Shown here one piece after another: positions 61,661 through 64,000 of a DNA stretch of 64,000 bases; the first letter of the stretch is position 1, and the number at the start of each line of letters is the position of its first letter. The notes below the pieces were generated by a model that saw only the letters and a program-made list of their open reading frames with translations, did not search any database and was not told where the DNA came from. Made by a program: the position numbers and the translations under genes. Source of the DNA: Sphingomonas sp. MA1305 (GTDB lineage: Bacteria; Pseudomonadota; Alphaproteobacteria; Sphingomonadales; Sphingomonadaceae); NCBI RefSeq assembly GCF_016107325.1, contig NZ_RCVT01000001.1, forward strand, positions 434,001 through 498,000, given 5' to 3'.

Positions 61661-61753
61661 GGCGGGGTAGCTCAGTTGGGTGGCGTAAGCCGTGAGAGCA
61701 ACTTCAAGCACGACGTAAGGGGGCCGCGGGTTCGAGTCCCGTCCTCACTGGCA
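61661..61753 (+). tRNA. Degenerate tRNA-like sequence
   Basis: TAGCTCAGTTGGG at the D side and GCGGGTTCGAGTCCCGT at the T side are clear tRNA marks. GGCGGGG pairs with CCTCACT only imperfectly (one C-A, two wobbles). The D loop carries an extra GNRA-type hairpin (GGC-GTAA-GCC) and the anticodon arm is reduced to CTT/AAG with a 12-base loop. It cannot work as a normal tRNA; it is either a decayed phage tRNA or part of a structured RNA. Confidence 0.5.
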
Positions 61754-61835
61754 GCCGGTATCAAGCCCGGCCCGCAGCTACAGTTTGTGTATCGCGAAAC
61801 CCGCTTCCGCTAATCACAAGCCATCTTGTGTATCG

Positions 61836-62144
61836 TCAGCGAGCAGCTACCGGACAGCTTACCTCAACGCCCTGCGCCACCAGCGACCGGCAGATACGCC
61901 CCCAGGCGCGCGAGACACCTTCACCCCAAAGCTCAAGGTCAACGCTGTACCGAGCCGACGCAGCATCGTCGGTAAGCGCCTCTTCCGGCATGACGGGCTT
62001 GGGTTTGGAGGCTGCACTAACGTCAACCGCAGACACGCCTATAGGCTGCGGAGGCGGTGTTACCTTGGGCGCGCAGCCTGGCACAGCCGACAGCAACAGA
62101 AGCAGGGCCGGGAGCATTGCCCTTCGGGGCAGCGTCGATCGCAT
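61836..62144 (-). CDS. Rz1-like outer-membrane spanin lipoprotein
   Basis: The 102-residue product has a lipoprotein signal ending at lipobox AVPGC, then a Pro-rich linker and a Cys-containing C-terminal half. Its first 122 bases lie within the Rz-like gene in another frame, the classical nested Rz/Rz1 arrangement. Together they fuse inner and outer membranes at the end of lysis. Confidence 0.7.
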   Translation of the reverse strand: MRSTLPRRAMLPALLLLLSAVPGCAPKVTPPPQPIGVSAVDVSAASKPKPVMPEEALTDDAASARYSVDLELWGEGVSRAWGRICRSLVAQGVEVSCPVAAR

Positions 62145-62385
62145 GGGTCAGGTCGTCCTTCATCTGGTCGAGTTTGTCGCCGTCCAGCGCGCGTTCGGCA
62201 TCGGCCTGCGCCATGGCCGCTACCTTCTTCTGCAAGGCATCGGCGCGGGCCGTCTGGTCGATCAGCTGGCCCTTCAGGTCATCGGCTCGCGCATCGGCGT
62301 GTGACCAGCCGGTCCATAGCCATGCGACCACCGCCAGGAAGGCGAGGGGCGGGGCGACGTAGCGGAGGATGAAGGACGCGATCAT
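62023..62385 (-). CDS. Rz-like inner-membrane spanin
   Basis: The 120-residue product has one N-terminal transmembrane helix (ILRYVAPPLAFLAVVAWLW) and a periplasmic coiled coil (ADDLKGQLIDQTARADALQK), ending in a short Cys-containing tail. This is the i-spanin layout. It follows the endolysin module and overlaps the lipoprotein gene. Confidence 0.72.
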   Translation of the reverse strand: MIASFILRYVAPPLAFLAVVAWLWTGWSHADARADDLKGQLIDQTARADALQKKVAAMAQADAERALDGDKLDQMKDDLTHAIDAAPKGNAPGPASVAVGCARLRAQGNTASAAYRRVCG

Positions 62386-62394
62386 GCCGATGCC

Positions 62395-62703
62395 TCAGCA
62401 GATTGTGCGTGCATGCTCGCCCTGCACGGCGATGCATGTTGCAATGAGGGGATTAGGCGGCGTCCCGGTGGTCGGGCGCTGGTGCCAATCGTAAGGCACC
62501 GCAGGAGAGGTGCCGGGATATACCTTCGGAACCTTCCGAGTGTCGTTCACGTCTGGGCGCCAATCCTGAAGCGGAGGCGTGACCTTCACAAACACCGTCT
62601 GAAGATGTTCGCGGATTGATCTCCACTGCCCTGCTGTTGGCACCTCATCGCCGGTTAGTTCGGCAAAGCCCTGCATCCAGTAGGCGAACTGCTCTGCGGT
62701 CAT
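62395..62703 (-). CDS. Phage protein of unknown function
   Basis: From ATG 62703 the product has 102 residues. It begins MTAEQFAYWMQGFAELTGDE, a pattern common in small phage proteins next to lysis genes (recalled), and has a Pro-rich C-terminus. Its start overlaps the holin-like stop by four bases. Function unknown. Confidence 0.72.
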   Translation of the reverse strand: MTAEQFAYWMQGFAELTGDEVPTAGQWRSIREHLQTVFVKVTPPLQDWRPDVNDTRKVPKVYPGTSPAVPYDWHQRPTTGTPPNPLIATCIAVQGEHARTIC

Positions 62704-62969
62704 GGGTTCACGTCCTTCGTAGAAATGGGATCGGCCGGCGTTCCGGACGGCTCCACGCCCTTGGGCCGCGACTGCCACATGACGCCGACCAAGGTGCCGA
62801 GAACGCCGATCAGGCCGGTGACCGTCTTGTCGCTGACGGCGATCAGGCCATCGGGCACGACCTTCCCCATGAGGCCGGTCACGACGATCGGCGCGATGCT
62901 GACAAGGACCACGGCGGCAACGAGCGCCAGGAACGCCTGAAGCTGCGCCTTGGTGAGCTGGATGTTCAT
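62700..62969 (-). CDS. Holin-like small membrane protein
   Basis: The 89-residue protein has two hydrophobic segments, about 11-32 (AFLALVAAVVLVSIAPIVVT) and 47-66 (KTVTGLIGVLGTLVGVMW), and a hydrophilic tail. Its position directly after the endolysin gene (4-base overlap) suggests a holin or antiholin. No exact family is recognised. Confidence 0.65.
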   Translation of the reverse strand: MNIQLTKAQLQAFLALVAAVVLVSIAPIVVTGLMGKVVPDGLIAVSDKTVTGLIGVLGTLVGVMWQSRPKGVEPSGTPADPISTKDVNP

Positions 62970-63544
62970 GCGTCCCCCCGATACATGGCGGCCTCTGCGG
63001 CCCTGCGCTTCACCAGACCCGGCAGCACCTTGCCCGCCGCCTTATCCCACCGCGCGAACTGCCCCGCAGCCCCGGCATAGTCGCCCAGCTTGTGCAGCTT
63101 CAGCAGCGTGGATGACTTCAGGTTCTCAAGCCCCAAATTGTAGGCGAACGACACGAGGGCGCCTTTCTGACGGGCGGTCACGGCTGTTCCGCCGAGGGCT
63201 TGGTCGACACCCGCCGCAAACCGCGTCACGTCCTCGACCAGCCGTCGATCGGCCTGTGCCTGGGTCCACGTCACACCCTTGACGATGCCGGCGCCAGTTG
63301 CGCCCCAGCCGATCGTCCACGGGTCGCCTCCGGTGCCGCGATCGGGGTAGGCGCTCAGCTCGCAGCCTTCGAACTGCTTGATGAGCGTCAGGGCGTGCGG
63401 CAGCCAGTCAGCGATGCCGTTGATCCGCAGCAGGCCAAAGCTATCCGCCAGTGCGTCGATCACCTGCACATGGCTGGCAAGGAAGCGGCGATCGGGCGCG
63501 TAGGGTCGGATCGCGTCGAACAAGGCGCTGCGTTGGTCGGTCAT
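62966..63544 (-). CDS. GH24-family phage lysozyme (endolysin)
   Basis: The 192-residue protein carries the T4-lysozyme type catalytic triad: Glu59 (KQFEGC), Asp68 (AYPDRG) and Thr77 (WTIGWG). The C-terminal part ARQKGALVSFAYNLGLENLK and FARWDKAAGKVLPGLVKRR is typical of GH24. An N-terminal extension of ~50 residues precedes the catalytic domain. No signal is visible, so release depends on the neighbouring holin. Confidence 0.93.
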   Translation of the reverse strand: MTDQRSALFDAIRPYAPDRRFLASHVQVIDALADSFGLLRINGIADWLPHALTLIKQFEGCELSAYPDRGTGGDPWTIGWGATGAGIVKGVTWTQAQADRRLVEDVTRFAAGVDQALGGTAVTARQKGALVSFAYNLGLENLKSSTLLKLHKLGDYAGAAGQFARWDKAAGKVLPGLVKRRAAEAAMYRGDA

Positions 63545-63921
63545 AATTCATCTCCCGGGAGAGAGTTGCGCCGCCCGGGGCTACCCAGCATGTGCGCCGT
63601 GGACTGGCTGTTCTGGGCGATGGAGCGCTTCAGGCCGGCGTTTTCGACCTCAAGCTCGGTGATGCGCATTTCGGCCTTGGACAGGCGGGTACGTAGATCC
63701 GCGATCTCGGCAATCGCCGTGACGCGGTAGCTTGCGAATTCCTCGCGCACCGCGGCGATGGCCTTCTCGTGTGCCTCGACAAGCTCCTTCCACTTGCCAA
63801 GGATCATGGCGCTCTCGTCCACGTCCGTCTTGCGACGCATGGTCAGATAAACCGTGAACGGGCCAATGGCTGCGGCGACCCACCCGGCGACCGTGCCCCA
63901 GTTTGCCTCTAGCCAGCTCAT
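63541..63921 (-). CDS. Phage membrane-anchored coiled-coil protein of unknown function
   Basis: From ATG 63921 the product has 126 residues. A short transmembrane segment (WGTVAGWVAAAIGPFTVYL, about 8-26) is followed by a long coiled coil (KELVEAHEKAIAAVREEFAS; LRTRLSKAEMRITELEVENA). The layout resembles phage Rz-like or tail-lysis accessory proteins. It overlaps the endolysin gene by four bases. Confidence 0.72.
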   Translation of the reverse strand: MSWLEANWGTVAGWVAAAIGPFTVYLTMRRKTDVDESAMILGKWKELVEAHEKAIAAVREEFASYRVTAIAEIADLRTRLSKAEMRITELEVENAGLKRSIAQNSQSTAHMLGSPGRRNSLPGDEL

Positions 63922-64000
63922 TTGGTGCGCCAGACGCGCCAGAGGCCGCGGTACATCAGGAAGACCGCCCACAGACCCAGTCCAGCCCCCAGCGATCCCA
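63918..64000 (-). CDS. Phage membrane protein fragment (cut by the right edge)
   Basis: The last 26 residues before the stop are visible, with a hydrophobic stretch (GLGLWAVFLMYRGLW) and a basic end (RVWRTK). The stop overlaps the next gene's ATG (ATGA). The rest lies outside the window. Confidence 0.6.
   Translation of the reverse strand, partial: GSLGAGLGLWAVFLMYRGLWRVWRTK

Larger units (their letters stand above)
61250..61835. other. Non-coding prophage segment with repeats and hairpins
   Basis: No convincing gene occurs here over 586 bases. It contains the direct repeat TTTATACCGAG at 61293 and 61334, a long stem-loop (61350-61424), two abutting hairpins (61620-61656) and a tRNA-like fold (61661-61753). 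It separates the plus-strand early genes from the minus-strand lysis genes. Short frames in it lack protein-like composition. Confidence 0.7.

Noticed and set aside
61661..61753. A functional tRNA gene
   Set aside because: The acceptor has a mismatch, the anticodon arm has only three pairs with a 12-base loop, and the 3' end is not CCA.
61571..61813. An 80-residue plus-strand frame
   Set aside because: It reads through the tRNA-like fold; the VRVPSS string is a usual artefact of translating a tRNA T arm.

Overview
The window is a stretch of a high-GC alphaproteobacterial chromosome, most likely a sphingomonad (Sphingomonas or a close relative). The evidence is the circularly permuted two-piece tmRNA gene with tag ANDNEALAIAA, the rimP-nusA-ylxR-infB-rbfA-truB-rpsO-pnp supercluster, the HWE kinase/LOV/CheB-CheR signalling genes, and abundant REP doublets and palindromic mini-elements. 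Everything was read by eye from sequence and translations; no database search was run.

Layout. 1-3.9 kb: light/chemosensory signalling (CheB-CheR-PAS fusion cut by the left edge, short LOV photoreceptor) and a GntR regulator divergent from a D-amino-acid oxidase-like gene plus Xaa-Pro peptidase (4-6.5 kb). 6.5-7.3 kb: a GH108 endolysin and 3-TM holin resembling the detached lysis genes of gene transfer agents. 7.4-9.4 kb: hslVU. 9.4-17.9 kb: paralogous small envelope proteins, glyoxalases I and II, a SIMPL protein, TPR and alpha/beta hydrolase, NUDIX, LemA/TPM cluster, mscL, an Rrf2 regulator. 18.0-18.35 kb: ssrA (tmRNA), which occupies an otherwise empty 500-base gap. 18.7-21.7 kb: class II aldolase-like gene, HWE kinase, a Crp/Fnr gene broken by an amber codon, and a single-domain response regulator.

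21.8-34.2 kb (minus strand): the transcription/translation/RNA-decay supercluster from rimP to pnp, interspersed with a tautomerase, thymidine kinase, an M50 protease and an envelope protein. 34.4-49.5 kb: metabolism (PQQ sugar dehydrogenase, thioesterases, two crotonase genes, fumarylacetoacetate hydrolase, branched-chain 2-oxoacid dehydrogenase E1a-E1b-E2, glutathione reductase), a DEAD-box helicase and an MCP. 49.5-58.3 kb: vapBC, pgi, lepB-rnc-era, sirtuin, a second PQQ dehydrogenase, dapB and nth.

58.3 kb to the right edge: a tRNA-Arg(CCG) followed by prophage DNA. This contains a C5 cytosine methyltransferase with a tRNA-like sequence embedded in its variable region, a run of small overlapping phage genes, a 586-base non-coding segment with hairpins and a second tRNA-like fold, and a minus-strand lysis module (endolysin, holin-like protein, Rz/Rz1-like spanins). 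The integrase and the other prophage end are not in the window.

The most unusual observations are the two tRNA-like structures of the prophage, the palindromic elements inserted in frame in truB and in the E2 dehydrogenase gene (129 and 207 bases, both multiples of three), a related element supplying the rbfA ribosome-binding site, long inverted repeats flanking a small gene near 37.5 kb, and the amber-interrupted Crp regulator.
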